NCBI GenBank assembly: GCA_036785325.1
Contig: JAXIVH010000063.1
Location: 696,937-760,936, forward strand
Reading direction: 5' to 3'
Source of the DNA: Urophycis tenuis
Lineage: Eukaryota > Chordata > Actinopteri > Gadiformes > Phycidae
Length of the DNA: 64,000 nt
Shown: positions 61,544 through 64,000 of the stretch, piece after piece
Layout: the number at the start of each line of letters is the position of its first letter
How positions within the stretch are numbered: the stretch's first letter is position 1
Program-made: the position numbers and the translations under genes
The notes under the pieces: generated by a model
The model's database searches: none
What the model was told of the DNA's origin: nothing
The model's input: only the letters and a program-made list of their open reading frames with translations

Positions 61544-64000
61544 CTGCAGGGTTTCCAGTGTACGAATTAAATCCTGTACAACAGATGTTCAGTAAGTATC
61601 ACTCTTTTTCAACATCTCCCAAATATTCTGCGGCATTGGCAAGTAGCTGTGTACCATTTAGAAATTGCTCACAAAATAAATTTTCAATGAGTATTTAATT
61701 GAAAAAAATCTTTAAATTAATCCTTATGAAAATAACCTAAATCTATAGGCTCTGTACATTTCCAATGGAGGTATTTTCTTAAAATGGTGTCTTTTAATAA
61801 ATGGTACTTTGCAGCTTCTCTCCAATATCTACATCACCAAAGAGGTCCCACAGACCAGATGAAGCCGGAAAGGAAGAACACTAGACGGGCAGTAAGTTAA
61901 CTACACCAAACTAGAAACACAAGCCCAGAAGGATAGACAAGGAAAGCTTTGTTAGAGGAAAACAAACAGAGTTAAAAGGCCGGTTCCAAAGCTAATCCGA
62001 AGCAGTGAGGCTTTCTGTTGAACAGTGGGGTCATGGGTCAAGGTAACTCAGTTTTGCTACTTTTCCATCAGATAAATCCCAAGGTAGAGATACAAATCTA
62101 GCCCAATGGTACACTTCTAACCCAATGTACCACCAGGAAGTTGAGTAGGTCAACGTGTGGCTTTATCGGTGACCTTGATCTTTGCCCAATACAGTGTTCA
62201 TTTGGCTCACATGCCCCTGCATCTTGCTCCAAGCGTGAACTGAATTGTATCCCAAATCAAGTAATCAAGTAAACTCGATAATAGTAGGACTTATCCAAGA
62301 CATTCCTGGACTAAGCAAAAGGCCCAATAAATATGAATTCCTTCAGCTTCATGTCCACTTCCCACATTACATAAAACACAAGGTGTCCAAGTGCATGTGG
62401 GAGTTGACGGTTATGTATGGAATGGAAAAGGGCGGCTAGGAGGATTGGAGTTCAATGAGACACAATTCATACACAAAGGGAGACACAGTGGCTCATGTGT
62501 CCACCTGACATACTGAGCCCATTCATTATGCTGGCAGCTGTCTGTAAAGAGCAAGAACAGAGAGGTGCATTTCAACACCTATGGTGTTGTTTCTTTGACT
62601 CAAATTTAATGTATTTAATGTATCCTTATTCAGCCATTTCAGTAAAATGTCCTGTTACAAGGAGATGAGAAGTGACTCCAAAATGTATCAATGTGCTAAC
62701 CCGTCTTTAAGTTGCCAGCATAACGTAATTGGCTAAGAATGCGTTATAGAAGTAGTGAGGGAGGCGGGAGATTCAGGTTCTGATGGTCACTAGAACCGCT
62801 GCCAAAGTGACGTGAGTTGGGGTTAGTGAAGTTAGCAGCCTTGAGCAACATCATGACTACATGGCTTGAAACCTTGGAGATTGGAAACAACACACACACA
62901 CATGCAGACATCCGTAAAAATAAGAAAATTCAGCACATAGTTTTGAGTCTGCGTCAGACATGAAGAAGTCAGTAAGAACTGACAGACATTTTGGACAACC
63001 AGTAGATAGGCATACAGACATGGTCAGCCGCAAAACAAAGAAGGACGGACATCTAAAACACAAAGAAAACATTTAAAAGAAAGATGAAGAAGTAGGAAAT
63101 CAGGGCACAGCCGAGGTCAAGTTATGGTTCAGCGCACAAGCAGAAAAAAGCCATGGCTACCAAAGCTGAGTATTTGGGGGCGGTAACTATTCTGTGCGGG
63201 TGCGTTTAGCAGGTGCAGTGGTGTGGCGGTGGAGGAGTCCGTGTGGAGGCGAGCTGGTTGATTTGATGTGATTCTCTACAGGTGCTTTGGGGAATGAGGT
63301 GAGATTCAGGGAGGGGGGGGTAAAGTTAGTGGGTGATTTCCCCTTACATTGGAGCGAGTCATGAGGACAGAAATGTGCCTTCATTTATCTTTGTGAATAA
63401 CACTAACGGTAGGTATACTCTGAGTGTGTGTGTGAGTGAGACACCATTTGTCTTTGGCTGTTAAAAGTGAGCAGACTTCAAACTTGTGTGACTTGGCAAA
63501 ACTCTACCAGAAGGCATTGAACTGGCCTGCCGAGTCTTTAAATGAAAGCAAACATTCCCATGTCTGCAGCATCTTTGCTAAATTAAGAAACATTTTGACC
63601 TCTGGCCATGTCTCTCACACACACACACACACACATCCATTCCCTGACTGCATCTTATTCTCATGGTTCTCTGCTAGGCTATATGTGATTATGCTACAAT
63701 CTCAACCAGCCATGAGGTGTCACTAGAGACCTGCGTGGCTTTGTCTCTAAACAGCCAAAGACAATGAAGGTGCTCCGTACCCCTTCTCATAGTTGGTGTG
63801 GTCATGTCAAAATAAGCATGAGTCTGAATGAGTGATGAGGGAAAGCCAGGCGTGTGACTCGTGTCCCTGAGCTGTCCCTAAGCAGGGCCGTGGGCAGGCA
63901 GGGCAGCAGCTCGCTGCAACACCGCAGCAACCAAACAGACAAGAGGCGGCGAGCGACAACACCAACAGTACTATGATTGGTTCAGAGTGGCTGGGGGGGG
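61544..64000. other. Probable intron of the minus-strand gene
   Basis: No clear exon. A minus-strand frame at 63384-63187 is Ser/Thr/Pro-rich (SPTNFTPPSLNLTSFPKAPV) and preceded by an AG. It is listed only as a weak possibility. A short CA run lies at 63618-63637. Confidence 0.4.

Noticed and set aside
61814..61883. Plus-strand exon-like segment FSPISTSPKRSHRPDEAG ending in a stop
   Set aside because: Has an acceptor-like CAG and a stop, but lies inside the presumed intron of the minus-strand gene with no partner exon or recognised homology.

Overview
The window is nuclear DNA from a ray-finned fish. The evidence is spliced vertebrate genes (RFX6, a TDRD15-type Tudor gene, a lipid/metabolite-type GPCR), very dense CA/GT microsatellites, and teleost-type transposons (Tc1, Rex1/L2-like LINEs, Ty3/gypsy, hAT, a P-element relative, tRNA-derived SINEs). 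The species cannot be fixed from sequence alone.

Layout. 1-10.3 kb is a nest of transposons. Terminal repeats and a near-perfect 8-bp target duplication suggest one old hAT element (2659-10245) that took up a P-element-like transposon (2858-5678, 31-bp inverted ends, exact 8-bp duplication) and later a Rex1-like LINE that was itself broken by another repeat. 10.3-13 kb holds an L2-like LINE remnant, SINEs, minisatellites and an 85-bp perfect foldback. 14.07-16.59 kb (minus strand) is a two-exon class A GPCR of the HCAR/OXER1/GPR31 type, whose 1.5-kb intron is mostly one 11-bp minisatellite. 17-32.9 kb is gene-poor: a twin dispersed repeat, minisatellites, a Harbinger-like MITE, a decayed gypsy element interrupted by a Tc1 copy, and two or three plus-strand candidate exons that I cannot name.

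32.97-43.57 kb (minus strand) is a complete RFX6, which I resolved into 20 coding exons with consistent phases and a 937-codon reading frame. 46.69-58.00 kb (plus strand) is a TDRD15-like gene: four coding exons, 1905 codons, one 5.56-kb exon, eight Tudor-type modules. RFX6 and TDRD15 are head to head, 3.1 kb apart. 47.9-52.0 kb, inside TDRD15 introns, holds scrambled hAT pieces, a BED-finger hAT deletion derivative and a MITE. At 61.0-61.5 kb (minus strand) lie the last two exons of a gene with a conserved C-terminal tail, tentatively afadin-like; the rest lies outside or was not recognised.

The host genes are functionally unrelated: RFX6 is a transcription factor of endocrine pancreas and gut, TDRD15 belongs to a germline piRNA/Tudor family, and the GPCR senses small carboxylic or lipid ligands. 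The most unusual content is how repeats contact splicing signals: a GT tract that forms an RFX6 splice donor and can pair with a CA tract in the same intron, a CTGT tract as polypyrimidine tract, and a GPCR intron packed with donor-like AGGTAA motifs. All exon boundaries were read by eye from splice consensus and phase.
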